A stretch of DNA of 64,000 nucleotides, from NCBI GenBank assembly GCA_002337125.1, contig DDFJ01000003.1:248001-312000 (forward strand). Direction: 5' to 3'. The position numbers and the translations under genes are program-made. The notes below the pieces were generated by a model. That model was not told the DNA's origin. It saw only the letters and a list, made by a program, of their open reading frames with translations, and searched no databases. The stretch is from Chitinophagaceae bacterium UBA1931. GTDB lineage: Bacteria; Bacteroidota; Bacteroidia; Chitinophagales; Chitinophagaceae. Shown piece after piece: positions 36,546 through 45,518 of the stretch (positions are counted from its first letter, which is position 1; each line of letters begins with the position of its first letter).

Positions 36546-38174
36546 ATGTTATCCGCAATTGATCCGGCAGCAACCAACGCATGGCAACAGCTTTCTGCAC
36601 ATGCAGATGAGATGAAGAAAGTACAGATGAAAGAATTGTTTAAAGCCGATGCAAACCGCTTTCAGCAGTTCAGTCTTTTTTTAGACGAGATCCTGTTTGA
36701 TTATTCAAAGAACATCATCACAGAAAAAACAATGAAACTTCTTTTACAACTTGCAGAAGAATGCAAGGTGAAAGAAGGAATTGAAAAGATGTTCAGCGGA
36801 GATGAAATTAACCATACAGAAAAAAGAGCCGTACTGCATACTGCACTGCGCAATTTTTCAGGCAACGCTGTTTTGGTAAATGGTAAAGATGTAATACCCG
36901 ATGTAAAAAAGGTGAATGCACAAATGAAAGATTTCTGTGCACGTATTCATAGTGGCGAATGGAAAGGTTATACGGGTAAAAAAATAAAATACATCGTTAA
37001 CATTGGTATTGGTGGCAGTGACCTTGGACCGGTAATGGTAACAGAAGCATTAAAACCTTACTGGGTTGAAGGTATTGAAACGTATTTTGTAAGTAATGTT
37101 GATGGTACACATATTGCTGAAACACTGAAAAAAGTTACAGCCGATGAAACCTTGTTTCTTGTTGCATCAAAAACATTCACCACGCAGGAAACCATGACCA
37201 ATGCACACAGTGCAAGAAACTGGTTTTTACAATATGCAAAAGATGAAGCACATGTTGCCAAACATTTCGCTGCTCTTTCAACCAATGAAAAAGAAGTAGT
37301 GAAGTTTGGAATTGATAAAGCAAACATGTTTGAGTTCTGGGATTGGGTTGGCGGACGTTATTCGTTGTGGAGTGCAATTGGTTTATCCATCGCTTTGACA
37401 ATTGGCTACGACAATTTTGAAGAACTGTTGAAAGGTGCATTTGCAGCTGATGAACATTTTAAAACAGCAGCATTTGAAAAAAATATTCCTGTTATCATGG
37501 CATTGATCGGCACATGGTATGTAAACTTCTTTGATGCAAAGAGCGAAGCTATTCTTCCCTATGACCAGTACATGCACCGCTTTGCTGCTTATTTCCAGCA
37601 GGGAAATATGGAAAGCAATGGTAAGTATGTTGACAGAAGCGGAAAGAATGTTACATACAGTACAGGTCCCATCATCTGGGGTGAACCTGGCACAAATGGT
37701 CAGCATTCATTTTACCAGTTAATTCACCAGGGAACACATTTAATTCCTGCCGATTTTATTGCACCTGCCATCAGTCATAATCCGCTCAGCGATCATCACA
37801 ACAAACTCATGAGTAATTTCTTTGCACAAACCGAAGCACTCATGAACGGTAAAACAAAAGAAGAAGTGATTGCTGAAGGAGTAAAAGAAGAACTGGTGCC
37901 TTACAAAGTATTTGAAGGGAACCGTCCAACGAATTCAATTCTTATAAAGAAAATAACGCCGTTCAGTTTGGGTGAACTGATTGCTTTGTACGAACACAAA
38001 ATTTTCGTGCAGGGTGTTATCTGGAATATTTACAGTTTTGATCAATGGGGAGTTGAATTAGGTAAACAGTTAGCGAATAAAATTTTACCAGAGTTGATTA
38101 ACAACGATCAAGTAACTTCTCACGACACTTCAACAAACGCACTTATTAATCAATACAAAAAATTCCGTCAATAA
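36546..38174 (+). CDS. pgi: Glucose-6-phosphate isomerase
   Basis: Interconverts glucose-6-phosphate and fructose-6-phosphate. The 542 residues have INIGIGGSDLGPVMVTEAL-type phosphate binding (IVNIGIGGSDLG), SKTFTTQETMTNA, GGRYSLWSAIGLSIAL, and WGEPGTNGQHSFYQLIHQG with the catalytic region. It is ended by a strong terminator 0-35 bases past the stop. It lies 11 bases after ribF. Confidence 0.97.
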   Translation: MLSAIDPAATNAWQQLSAHADEMKKVQMKELFKADANRFQQFSLFLDEILFDYSKNIITEKTMKLLLQLAEECKVKEGIEKMFSGDEINHTEKRAVLHTALRNFSGNAVLVNGKDVIPDVKKVNAQMKDFCARIHSGEWKGYTGKKIKYIVNIGIGGSDLGPVMVTEALKPYWVEGIETYFVSNVDGTHIAETLKKVTADETLFLVASKTFTTQETMTNAHSARNWFLQYAKDEAHVAKHFAALSTNEKEVVKFGIDKANMFEFWDWVGGRYSLWSAIGLSIALTIGYDNFEELLKGAFAADEHFKTAAFEKNIPVIMALIGTWYVNFFDAKSEAILPYDQYMHRFAAYFQQGNMESNGKYVDRSGKNVTYSTGPIIWGEPGTNGQHSFYQLIHQGTHLIPADFIAPAISHNPLSDHHNKLMSNFFAQTEALMNGKTKEEVIAEGVKEELVPYKVFEGNRPTNSILIKKITPFSLGELIALYEHKIFVQGVIWNIYSFDQWGVELGKQLANKILPELINNDQVTSHDTSTNALINQYKKFRQ

Positions 38175-38210
38175 AAACTAAGCCCCGGTAATACCGGGGC
38201 TTAGTTTTTT
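38174..38210 (+). terminator. Terminator after pgi
   Basis: A long perfect stem (arm CTAAGCCCCGGT, loop AAT, arm ACCGGGGCTTAG, within 38174-38208) is followed by a T-run. It starts at the stop codon. Confidence 0.9.
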
Positions 38211-38217
38211 AAAACAG

Positions 38218-38262
38218 AATTTAAAACTTACTGAAAAACCAGCAGTACGACTTTTCAGTAAG
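38218..38262 (-). terminator. Hairpin after the sugar nucleotidyltransferase gene
   Basis: A perfect 11-bp stem CTTACTGAAAA / TTTTCAGTAAG (38227-38262, 14-base loop) lies 21 bases past the stop at 38284. It is followed on the minus strand by TTTTAAATT. The loop is long for a terminator, so another role is possible. Confidence 0.55.
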
Positions 38263-38283
38263 CTCCTGATTATTTTTTTTTAT

Positions 38284-39183
38284 TTAACTCCACAACGATG
38301 GCGGATATTCGCCCGAAGCAACCAGGTCATTTACACTTTGCTGAACACCCGGCGCATCTTCTTTATACGTAACGCCAAACCATTGTGATGAGGTTGGTAT
38401 AACCTTCACCACACCCAGTTTGCTTTTGATAAATGAATCAGCAACCAGCGGAATAAAAAATTCAGACTTCTCTTCGTTACCGTGTTCTTTTAAAAATGTA
38501 TCAAACAATTTTTCTGTGAGCGCAAACAATGAATGATCAAAGCACCAGAAGTTCATACTTACACTTGAATGATAAGGCACTTCATGTTTACCTGCTGCAT
38601 CTTCATACACAATCCGTCCGCCATCTTCATATATTTTGGTGCGCTCATTAATGCTGGTGAGATTTTGTTCATCATTCACCTGGCATACACCCCTGCTCAC
38701 AGTTCCGTTTTTGCTGAGTGTTTTTGAAAGATCGTAACCAATGATGGCATGTTTCTGCGGATTGCATTCGTTGTTTAAAAAAGCGGCTGCTTTTTCAAAT
38801 GCATCTCTTCCGTAAAAATCATCGGCATTAATTACAGCAAAGGGTTCTTTCACTGCATCTTTCGCACATAAAATTGCATGACCGGTTCCCCATGGCTTTA
38901 CTCTTGTTGATGGGATAGAAAATCCCCCGGTAAATAAACTCAGTTCCTGGTACACATAACCTGTTTCAATTTTGCCTTTGAGTTTGGGTTCAAAGATGGA
39001 TTGAAATTGTTCTGCAAAATCTTTGCGTATAATGAACACAACTTTACCAAAGCCTGCACGTATGGCATCATAAATTGAGTAATCCATAATGGTTTCGCCT
39101 GCCGGACCAAAACCTTCAATCTGTTTCATGCTTCCGTAACGGCTGGCCATGCCTGCTGCTAAAATCAATAAAGTGGGTTTCAT
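38284..39183 (-). CDS. Sugar-phosphate nucleotidyltransferase-like protein
   Basis: 299 residues. The N-terminus LLILAAGMASRYGSMKQIEGFGPAGETIMDYSIYDA is the nucleotide-binding start of sugar nucleotidyltransferases, though the usual G-x-G-T-R-L pattern is replaced by GMASRYGS. FAVINADDFYGRDAF carries the metal-binding aspartate region, and WGTGHAILCAKD matches the nucleotide site. The sugar is unknown; these Bacteroidota proteins are usually annotated as NDP-sugar pyrophosphorylases. It is divergent from the ACC-deaminase-like gene. Confidence 0.85.
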   Translation of the reverse strand: MKPTLLILAAGMASRYGSMKQIEGFGPAGETIMDYSIYDAIRAGFGKVVFIIRKDFAEQFQSIFEPKLKGKIETGYVYQELSLFTGGFSIPSTRVKPWGTGHAILCAKDAVKEPFAVINADDFYGRDAFEKAAAFLNNECNPQKHAIIGYDLSKTLSKNGTVSRGVCQVNDEQNLTSINERTKIYEDGGRIVYEDAAGKHEVPYHSSVSMNFWCFDHSLFALTEKLFDTFLKEHGNEEKSEFFIPLVADSFIKSKLGVVKVIPTSSQWFGVTYKEDAPGVQQSVNDLVASGEYPPSLWS

Positions 39184-39239
39184 GTGTTTTTATATTTTTG
39201 AACAGCGCTAAGATAATAAACAATCATTCTAAAAAAAGC

Positions 39240-40145
39240 ATGCAACCGTTTTTGCAACAAATACAGTGCGATAAAGCTGAATGGATTTTGAACAATAACA
39301 AACCCTTTCAATTCACGGTTGCAAGGTTCGATCTCATTCATCCTTTTATCTCCGGTAACAAATATTTTAAACTCAGGTACAACCTGCAACGGCTTATTGC
39401 CGAAGGAAAGAATGGTGTAATGACGATGGGCGGAGCTTATTCCAACCATCTTGCAGCAACAGCTTTTGCATGTTTTGAAGCCGGGCTCAGCAGTGTTGGT
39501 CTTGTGCGTGGCGAAATTACAGAGCCGCTTAATCCCACATTATCATTTTGTAAACAACATGGCATGCAGCTGATTGCTGTTGAACGGAAAGATTACAACC
39601 GCAACAGCTCCGTTACAGAACAGCTAAAACAGAATTACCCCGATATGTTGTTTGTTCCCGAAGGTGGCGATAATGCAGAAGGTTTACAGGGCTGTAAAGA
39701 AATGCTTAACATGGTTGAGCAAGCCGATAGCTACACACATATTCTCTGCTGCATGGGAACGGGCACCACATTTAAAGGAATTGCCTCATCAGCAAAAGCA
39801 CATCAGACAATCATTGGTATTCCTGTTTTAAAGATCAGGGAAGATGAAAAGGAACTGTTTATAAAAAATCATGCAGGCATTGAATCAGCAGCAACAAAAA
39901 AGGTTTTATTTGAATATGCGGGTAATGGTTATGCAAAATTCAGCAAGGAGCAACTGAATTTTATGAATTCATTTTATACGAAAAACAAGATCCCGACCGA
40001 TATAATATACACAGGTAAATTAATGATGGCAGTTGTGGATCTTGCTGAAAAAGGATTCTTTCCTGCAGGAAGTAAAATTCTTGCTGTTCATTCGGGTGGT
40101 TTACAAGGCAACAACAGTTTACCTCCGGGGTTATTAATATTCTGA
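39240..40145 (+). CDS. 1-aminocyclopropane-1-carboxylate deaminase / D-cysteine desulfhydrase family protein
   Basis: PLP-dependent enzyme. The ATG at 39240 (MQPFLQQIQCDKAEW) gives 301 residues; an upstream TTG at 39198 would add 14. The PLP lysine is in HPFISGNKYFKLRYNL, the substrate loop in GVMTMGGAYSNHLAATAFA, and the phosphate-binding run in ILCCMGTGTTFKG. The final segment AVHSGGLQGN is family-typical. The family acts on ACC, D-cysteine or related amino acids; which one is not decided. Confidence 0.88.
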   Translation: MQPFLQQIQCDKAEWILNNNKPFQFTVARFDLIHPFISGNKYFKLRYNLQRLIAEGKNGVMTMGGAYSNHLAATAFACFEAGLSSVGLVRGEITEPLNPTLSFCKQHGMQLIAVERKDYNRNSSVTEQLKQNYPDMLFVPEGGDNAEGLQGCKEMLNMVEQADSYTHILCCMGTGTTFKGIASSAKAHQTIIGIPVLKIREDEKELFIKNHAGIESAATKKVLFEYAGNGYAKFSKEQLNFMNSFYTKNKIPTDIIYTGKLMMAVVDLAEKGFFPAGSKILAVHSGGLQGNNSLPPGLLIF

Positions 40146-40152
40146 TCGGCAT

Positions 40153-40160
40153 TATCTTTG
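40153..40160 (+). promoter_or_regulatory. Candidate -7 box of the exported 247-residue protein
   Basis: TATCTTTG matches TAnnTTTG, 26 bases before the ATG at 40187. No clear -33 partner was found. Confidence 0.35.
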
Positions 40161-40186
40161 CGCACTGAAAACGAATTCAATTACTG

Positions 40187-40930
40187 ATGCAAAAACTGTT
40201 TTTCATTTTACTGGGTCTTTTGTTGAGTTATACTGTATCTGCACAAACTGATACACTACCAAAGTTCAAAGCCATTAAAAAGAATGGAGAAATAACCATC
40301 AGCTGGGCCAATGGTTTTAAAAACATTACACAGCTGAACATCCAGCGTTCAAAAGACAGTTTGAAAAACTTCAGCACCATTCATTCGGTTCCAAACCCAA
40401 ATGCAAAGTCGTACAGCTACGTTGATAAAACCGCAAAAAACGACAGCGGCTATTACCGCATCTTTGTTTTGTTTGAAGGAACGAATTATATTTTCACTCC
40501 ATCAAAAAAACTGTTTATTGATACCACCAAACCTCCGGTAATTGTAACAGTAACAAAAGAAAAACCACAGGAAAATATTGAGAAGACAAAAGCTTCTGCA
40601 AAAGAAAATTCCAATAAAGAAAATCAGGTGGTGATCAAAGAAGAAAAACCACAACCACCGCCAAAGCCGGTATGGGTTCCTTCTGCTTATGTGTTTACAG
40701 GCGATGATGGAAATGCAGTCATCAGCTTGCCCGATGCATTAAGCAAAAAATATTCGATTGTAATTAAAAATGAAAGCGGCAATGTGCTGTTCAAAATTCC
40801 GCAGGTAAAAGAAGTGTACCTCACATTGGATAAAGTCAACTTTTTAAAATCGGGCTGGTATTTCTTTGAACTGATGGAAGACGGAAAACTCAAAGAGAAG
40901 AACAAGTTTTTAATTACGAGAGATAATTAA
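40187..40930 (+). CDS. Exported protein with low-complexity linker
   Basis: 247 residues. A signal peptide ending YTVSAQ is followed by an N-terminal domain that looks fibronectin-III-like (GEITISWANGFKNITQLNIQRSKDSL, YYRIFVLFEG). A charged Lys/Glu/Pro-rich linker (about 125-170) comes next, then a C-terminal beta-rich segment that could be a secretion or substrate-binding domain (GNAVISLPDALSKKYSIVIKNES, GWYFFELMEDGKL). No family recognised. Confidence 0.65.
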   Translation: MQKLFFILLGLLLSYTVSAQTDTLPKFKAIKKNGEITISWANGFKNITQLNIQRSKDSLKNFSTIHSVPNPNAKSYSYVDKTAKNDSGYYRIFVLFEGTNYIFTPSKKLFIDTTKPPVIVTVTKEKPQENIEKTKASAKENSNKENQVVIKEEKPQPPPKPVWVPSAYVFTGDDGNAVISLPDALSKKYSIVIKNESGNVLFKIPQVKEVYLTLDKVNFLKSGWYFFELMEDGKLKEKNKFLITRDN

Positions 40931-40974
40931 ACGGATGTTTGGTAAATAGTGTAAGAAGTAGTCTTACTTCTTGC

Positions 40975-41009
40975 TTATTACCTATTACTTATCACCTATC
41001 ACTTACTAC
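40975..41009. repeat. Heptamer array A at the 3' end of lipB
   Basis: Five 7-base units (for example TTATTAC and CTATCAC) in tandem. The last unit overlaps the lipB stop codon. An AAGAAGTA / TACTTCTT hairpin (from 40953) lies just left of it. Confidence 0.75.
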
Positions 41010-41755
41010 TTCAACTCCACCCCAAACACTTTTTCAAAATTCTTCTTCACCCGTTCTTTTGCTTCTTCAAAATCAACTTCACGGCCAAGTTCTTTTTGTA
41101 AAGAAGTTACCTGTTTGTTCTGGATGCCGCAGGGAATAATAAAGTTGAAATAATTTAAATCGGTATTTACATTCAGCGCAAAGCCATGCATGGTAATCCA
41201 CCTGCTGCAACGTACACCCATTGCACAGATCTTGCGTTCTTTCCCCCTTATACCCGGATCAAGCCACACACCTGTTTCGCCTTTGCTGCGTTCGCCTTTC
41301 AAACCATAATCAGCAAGCGTAAGAATAATCACTTCTTCCAGGTTGCGGAGATATTTACCAATATCGGTTTCAAATTTTTCCAGGTCAAGAATGGGATAAC
41401 CTACAATCTGCTGCGGACCGTGAAAAGTAATATCGCCTCCACGGTTGGTGGGATAATATTCAATTCCTTTTTGTAAACGTGTCTGTTCGTTAATGAGAAT
41501 ATGACTGGCATCGCCGCTCTTACCCAAGGTATAAACAGGCGGATGTTCTACAAACAAAAGATGATGTGTTGTAGAAGGTACCAAATCAATATCAGCTACA
41601 AACTCATTACTATCGGCTAACGACTGTATTTTCTTCTCTCTCTCCCTCAGCTCTGCTTTCACCTGCAGGTTCTGCTGCATCAGACTTTCCTGGTAATCCC
41701 AGGCCTCTTTGTAAGGCATTTGGCCCAAATCTTTAAAAAACACCTGTTGCGTCAT
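41006..41755 (-). CDS. lipB: Lipoyl(octanoyl) transferase
   Basis: Transfers octanoate from acyl carrier protein to the lipoyl domains of 2-oxoacid dehydrogenases. The 249 residues have TNRGGDITFHGPQQIVGYPIL (the RGG-HGPGQ-like motif), the invariant lysine near ERKICAMGVRCSRWITMHGFALNV, and the catalytic cysteine in FIIPCGI. The stop is inside heptamer array A. It diverges from the rluD-type gene. Confidence 0.93.
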   Translation of the reverse strand: MTQQVFFKDLGQMPYKEAWDYQESLMQQNLQVKAELREREKKIQSLADSNEFVADIDLVPSTTHHLLFVEHPPVYTLGKSGDASHILINEQTRLQKGIEYYPTNRGGDITFHGPQQIVGYPILDLEKFETDIGKYLRNLEEVIILTLADYGLKGERSKGETGVWLDPGIRGKERKICAMGVRCSRWITMHGFALNVNTDLNYFNFIIPCGIQNKQVTSLQKELGREVDFEEAKERVKKNFEKVFGVELK

Positions 41756-41812
41756 GGGTGCAAATTTACATTGATTTCAAATTATCTTGTGATAGGGTTA
41801 ATTTTGCAAACT

Positions 41813-42892
41813 ATGATCGACGAAGAATTACTTGAACAGGACAGTGAACTGGAAAACGGCGATGGCTCGGAAGAGTTATACGAGCAGAAACGCTATGTGG
41901 TCAGCAAGGGGCAGGAACCCCTGCGTATTGATAAATACCTGATGAGCAAAATTGAAGGTGCCACACGTAATAAAGTGCAGCGTGGCATTGACAATGGCCT
42001 TGTTTTGGTGAACAATGCATTTGTAAAAGCAAATTATAAAGTAAAACCCGGCGATGAAATTCTTACTCTTTCCGATACTTCGCCGGAAGATACCGAACTG
42101 AAACCCGAGCAACTGCCTCTGAATATTGTTTATGAAGATGAATCCGTAATTCTTGTCAACAAAGTTGCAGGAATGGTAATGCATCCAGGCTGCGGCAACT
42201 ATACCGGCACGTTGGTAAATGGTGTATTGTGGCATTTGCTTCAGCAAAACCCGGGATTAACTGAAGCTGAACTTCCACGTTTCGGCATGGTGCACCGTAT
42301 TGATAAAAACACCAGCGGACTGGTAATTATGGCGAAGACTGAACAGGCCAGTGTGCATTTAGCCAAACAGTTTTTCAATCATACAGTAGAGCGTAAATAC
42401 GTGGCGCTTGTATGGGGCGATATAAAAGAAGACAGCGGCACCATAACCGGTCATGTGGGCCGTCATCAGCGTTTCCGTAAAATCATGGATGTTTATCCCG
42501 ATGGTGAATATGGAAAAGAAGCCACCACTCATTATACCGTACTCGAACGTTTTGGTTACACAACGCTGGTTGAATGTAAACTGGAAACAGGTCGTACACA
42601 CCAGATACGTGTACACATGCAGCACATTGGTCACCCGTTGTTTAATGATGATACGTATGGTGGCGACCGTATTGTAAAAGGAACGGTTTACACAAAGTAC
42701 AAGCAGTTTGTAGATAATTGTTTTGCCATCTGCCCACGCCATGCATTACATGCAAAAACACTGGGCTTCACACATCCCAAAACACAAAAGAAAATATTGT
42801 TTGACAGTGAACTTGCGCTGGATATGCAGCAGGTGATTGAAAAGTGGCGGGTTTATACAAAAGCTAAGAATCTTACAGGTGATGATGAATAA
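41813..42892 (+). CDS. RluD-type 23S rRNA pseudouridine synthase
   Basis: Isomerises uridines in rRNA. The start at 41813 (MIDEELLEQDSELENG) gives 359 residues; the upstream start at 41720 overlaps lipB's 5' end. An S4-like RNA-binding domain (RIDKYLMSKIEGATRNKVQRGIDNGLVLVNN) is followed by the catalytic domain with MVHRIDKNTSGLVIMAKT (catalytic aspartate). It ends in a bidirectional terminator shared with def. RluA/B/C/D subtype is not resolved. Confidence 0.9.
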   Translation: MIDEELLEQDSELENGDGSEELYEQKRYVVSKGQEPLRIDKYLMSKIEGATRNKVQRGIDNGLVLVNNAFVKANYKVKPGDEILTLSDTSPEDTELKPEQLPLNIVYEDESVILVNKVAGMVMHPGCGNYTGTLVNGVLWHLLQQNPGLTEAELPRFGMVHRIDKNTSGLVIMAKTEQASVHLAKQFFNHTVERKYVALVWGDIKEDSGTITGHVGRHQRFRKIMDVYPDGEYGKEATTHYTVLERFGYTTLVECKLETGRTHQIRVHMQHIGHPLFNDDTYGGDRIVKGTVYTKYKQFVDNCFAICPRHALHAKTLGFTHPKTQKKILFDSELALDMQQVIEKWRVYTKAKNLTGDDE

Positions 42893-42930
42893 AAAAAATC
42901 CCGTCGTTAAGCGACGGGATTTTTTTTTAT
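42891..42930. terminator. Bidirectional terminator between the rluD-type gene and def
   Basis: A near-perfect 16-bp stem with core ATCCCGTCG / CGACGGGAT and loop TTAAG. It has an A-run on the left and a T-run on the right, so it can end both converging transcripts. Confidence 0.9.
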
Positions 42931-43505
42931 TTCGGGAATACCATTTTATAATCAACACTGATCTTTCCCCTGGAAATATCATCCAGTTTTCCTTTCAGTA
43001 ATTTTCTTTTCAGGGGTTTGAGGTAATCAATAAAAAGTTTACCATCAATATGATCGTATTCATGAAGAATAACCCTTGCAGTAATTCCATCAAATGTTTT
43101 TACATGTTCGTTAAACTTCTCGTCCATGTAACGGATGGTTACTTCTTCTGCACGGGCAATATCTTCCCTGATCTTGGGAATGCTTAAACAACCTTCGTTA
43201 TACAGCCAGTCGTCACCCGCCAGTTCTTCCACATGTGCATTGATGAACACCTGCTTTGTACCCGGAACATCAGGATACATCGAAGCTTCTTCTTCTTCCA
43301 TATTTTCAAACATCTGCTGACTGTCAACCACAAACAGGCGAATATCCTTGTTGATCTGCGGTGCAGCCAACCCAACACCATTGGATGAATACATGGTTTC
43401 CCACATATCAGCAATCAGCTTATCCAGGTTGGGATAATCAGGGGTAATGTCTTTACAAACTTTCCGTAACACTTCAGCTCCGTATGCTACAATTGGAAGA
43501 ATCAT
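42927..43505 (-). CDS. def: Peptide deformylase
   Basis: Removes the formyl group from nascent proteins. The 192 residues have the three metal-binding motifs GVGLAAPQIN, EGCLSIPKI and HEYDHIDGK (zinc/iron by C, H, H). A normal-length type 1 enzyme. Its stop overlaps the terminator stem region. Confidence 0.96.
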   Translation of the reverse strand: MILPIVAYGAEVLRKVCKDITPDYPNLDKLIADMWETMYSSNGVGLAAPQINKDIRLFVVDSQQMFENMEEEEASMYPDVPGTKQVFINAHVEELAGDDWLYNEGCLSIPKIREDIARAEEVTIRYMDEKFNEHVKTFDGITARVILHEYDHIDGKLFIDYLKPLKRKLLKGKLDDISRGKISVDYKMVFPK

Positions 43506-43507
43506 TC

Positions 43508-43542
43508 GATTTAAGATTTGCGGTTTTAGTTTTCTGATTTTT
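43508..43542. repeat. Degenerate heptamer run upstream of def
   Basis: Five imperfect 7-base units related by eye to GATTTGC, for example GATTTAA and GATTTGC, directly upstream of the def start. Much weaker than the other arrays. Confidence 0.4.
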
Positions 43543-43597
43543 TACCTGTTCCAATAAAAAAATCAGCTGCAAATATAAGCATTGGGAGGAGGAATTG

Positions 43598-43618
43598 TGA
43601 ATGATCAATAGTCAATGG
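43598..43618. repeat. Heptamer array B in the def-ruvX interval
   Basis: Three 7-base units such as TCAATAG and TCAATGG, in an otherwise unannotated 184-base gap. Confidence 0.6.
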
Positions 43619-43665
43619 AGAATAAACGTTCCTGCTTTTTCTTCAAAGTCTTTGTGGTTCCAAAA

Positions 43666-43693
43666 AATCTGCAATCGTAAATCTGAAATCTAC
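43666..43693. repeat. Heptamer array C at the 3' end of ruvX
   Basis: Four 7-base units, for example AATCTGC and AATCTGA. The ruvX stop codon (43690-43692) is inside the last unit. Confidence 0.7.
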
Positions 43694-44100
43694 ACTCTTG
43701 CCAGGTATTCCTGCAGCATAATGGTAGCAGCAATTTCATCCACCAGTTTTTTATCCCGGCGCTGACTTTTCTTTAATCCCATTTCAAGCATGGCATCTTT
43801 GGCCATTTTGGAAGTATAACGTTCATCAACTGTTTCAATAGGTATAGCGGGGAAGTTTTTCTTTAACTGGGCAATGGCATTTTTTACCAAAGGAGTGGCA
43901 TGAGTATCAGTATCATCCCAATTAGTGGGCATACCAATAATAATTTTCTCCACCTGCTCCTTGCTGAAATAATCTTTGAGGAAAGGAATAAAATTTTTTG
44001 TTTCGATGGTGGTTAAACCGGTAGCAATAATCTGCAGCGGATCAGTTACTGCCAACCCCGTGCGTTTACCGCCATAATCGATGCAAATTATACGAGCCAT
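43690..44100 (-). CDS. ruvX: Holliday-junction resolvase-like / pre-16S rRNA nuclease YqgF
   Basis: 136 residues with the RNase-H-like fold: ICIDYGGKRTGLAVTDP (first catalytic aspartate), IIIGMPTNW, VDERYTSKMA (glutamate) and DEIAATIMLQEYL (last aspartate). In E. coli the homologue matures the 5' end of 16S rRNA. Its stop is inside heptamer array C. Confidence 0.93.
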   Translation of the reverse strand: MARIICIDYGGKRTGLAVTDPLQIIATGLTTIETKNFIPFLKDYFSKEQVEKIIIGMPTNWDDTDTHATPLVKNAIAQLKKNFPAIPIETVDERYTSKMAKDAMLEMGLKKSQRRDKKLVDEIAATIMLQEYLARV

Positions 44101-44113
44101 AGGAGAAAGTTAA

Positions 44114-44141
44114 TAGTTCATTGTTGATAGTTCATAGTTGG
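44114..44141. repeat. Heptamer array D abutting the four-helix-bundle gene
   Basis: Four 7-base units, for example TAGTTCA and TTGTTGA, reading on the plus strand. It ends exactly at the stop codon of the next gene (44142). Array E at the other side of the gene reads the same unit family on the minus strand. Confidence 0.75.
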
Positions 44142-44492
44142 CTATATCGAGTCTCTCAGCTTGGTAATCATTTTGCTCAGTACCTCGTAACCAGCATAAT
44201 ATTTGTCAAATTCTTCCTGCGAAATATAATTCCGCTTGATCGCCATAAACAAGCAGGCAACAACCTCAATACCAGATCTTAATGCAATGTTCAGAAAACG
44301 TTTAAACTCCGGGGCAGTTTGCCCGGTACTTCCTTCTGCAATATTCAGCACAACAGAATCAGCAGCACGTTTTATTTGAGATGAAAGGCTGAAACGCTCT
44401 TCGACAGGGAACTTTTTAACCAGCAGGTCAATTTCATTTGATAAATCAAGTGCATTTTGCCAAACCTTTAATTCCTCAAAACGAAAAGCCAT
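44142..44492 (-). CDS. Four-helix bundle protein (S23 rRNA-intervening-sequence family)
   Basis: The start at 44492 (MAFRFEELKVWQNALDLS) gives 116 residues; the ORF could extend to 44522. Features are FRFEELKVWQNALDLSNEI, LSSQIKRAADSVVLNIAEG and APEFKRFLNIALRSGIEV, typical of the small helical-bundle family first seen within 23S rRNA insertions. The function is unknown. Inverted heptamer arrays flank it on both sides, suggesting a mobile or repeat-linked gene. Confidence 0.88.
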   Translation of the reverse strand: MAFRFEELKVWQNALDLSNEIDLLVKKFPVEERFSLSSQIKRAADSVVLNIAEGSTGQTAPEFKRFLNIALRSGIEVVACLFMAIKRNYISQEEFDKYYAGYEVLSKMITKLRDSI

Positions 44493-44514
44493 ATACAGAT
44501 GTTTTGTTTTGCTA

Positions 44515-44577
44515 TTAACCATGAACCATCAACTATGAACTATGAACCATGAACCATCGCCCATCGCCCATCAACCA
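44515..44577. repeat. Heptamer array E between ubiA-type and four-helix-bundle genes
   Basis: Nine 7-base units such as TGAACCA and TCGCCCA. The ubiA-type stop codon (44571-44573) is inside it. On the minus strand the units read TGGTTCA / TAGTTCA, so the array is inverted relative to array D. Confidence 0.82.
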
Positions 44578-45518
44578 GCCACCAGCATATCCACAATCAC
44601 AAACACTGCAAACACCACACTGGCAATACCATTTGCTGTCATGAAAGCAAGATTCACCCGGCTTAAATCGTTGGGTTTAACAATTGAATGCTGGTATACA
44701 AGCATACCCACAAATACAGCAACACCAATCCAGTACCACCATCCAAAACAACCATACAACCCTGCTGTAATTACACATGCAGCAGAAAGTACATGCAACA
44801 GTTCTGATACACGTAATGCCTTCGCTTTACCCAGCCAGGCCGGGATTGATTTCAGCTTATATTCTTTATCAAACTCTTCATCCTGCAGGGCATAAATAAT
44901 ATCAAAACCACTTACCCAGAACAACACTGTGAATGAAAATAAAACAGGCAGTAATGCAAATTTCCCGGTTACAGCAAGGTATGCACCAATGGGTGCAAGA
45001 CTTAATCCTAATCCCAACACCAAATGGCAAAGCGGTGTAAACCGTTTGGTAAAACTATAACCCAGCACCACAAACAAAGCCACCGGCGATAATGCCAGGC
45101 AAAGCGGGTTAATGAAATAAGTAGTTGCAACAAACAATAAGCTGGTAATAATCGTAAACCACAATGCACTGTTGGCCGTAATAATTCCCGCCGGTATTTC
45201 ACGGATGGCGGTGCGTGGATTTTTTGCATCAAAGCTCCTGTCTAAATAACGGTTAAAGGCCATGGCTGCACTGCGGGCGAAGACCATGCAAAGGATAACG
45301 AGAATGAACTTCAATAAGATTGCACTACCATAATGATTAAAGAATTCTGAGGTAAAAGGCTTTGCAACACCCCATCCAATTGTTTCATTTAAATTCCAAT
45401 GTCCATGTTCAATTTTTCCGCTTGTAAGTGCCAGAAAAAATCCAATCAACGCAAAGGGCATTGCAAAAATGGTATGCGAAAACTTAATCAGGGACAGATA
45501 GTTTTTGAACTTCTTCAT
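44571..45518 (-). CDS. UbiA-type prenyltransferase (4-hydroxybenzoate polyprenyltransferase-like)
   Basis: 315 residues with about eight membrane segments. The two metal/diphosphate motifs are NRYLDRSFDAKNPRT and DIIYALQDEEFDKEYK. Such enzymes prenylate aromatic rings in quinone synthesis; in Bacteroidota, which use menaquinone, the exact step (a MqnP-like enzyme or another) is not decided. The stop lies in heptamer array E. Confidence 0.85.
   Translation of the reverse strand: MKKFKNYLSLIKFSHTIFAMPFALIGFFLALTSGKIEHGHWNLNETIGWGVAKPFTSEFFNHYGSAILLKFILVILCMVFARSAAMAFNRYLDRSFDAKNPRTAIREIPAGIITANSALWFTIITSLLFVATTYFINPLCLALSPVALFVVLGYSFTKRFTPLCHLVLGLGLSLAPIGAYLAVTGKFALLPVLFSFTVLFWVSGFDIIYALQDEEFDKEYKLKSIPAWLGKAKALRVSELLHVLSAACVITAGLYGCFGWWYWIGVAVFVGMLVYQHSIVKPNDLSRVNLAFMTANGIASVVFAVFVIVDMLVAG

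Noticed and set aside
38218..38262. Riboswitch or small RNA in the pgi-nucleotidyltransferase gap
   Set aside because: The hairpin is a simple perfect stem with no conserved aptamer-like elements; a terminator is the simpler explanation.
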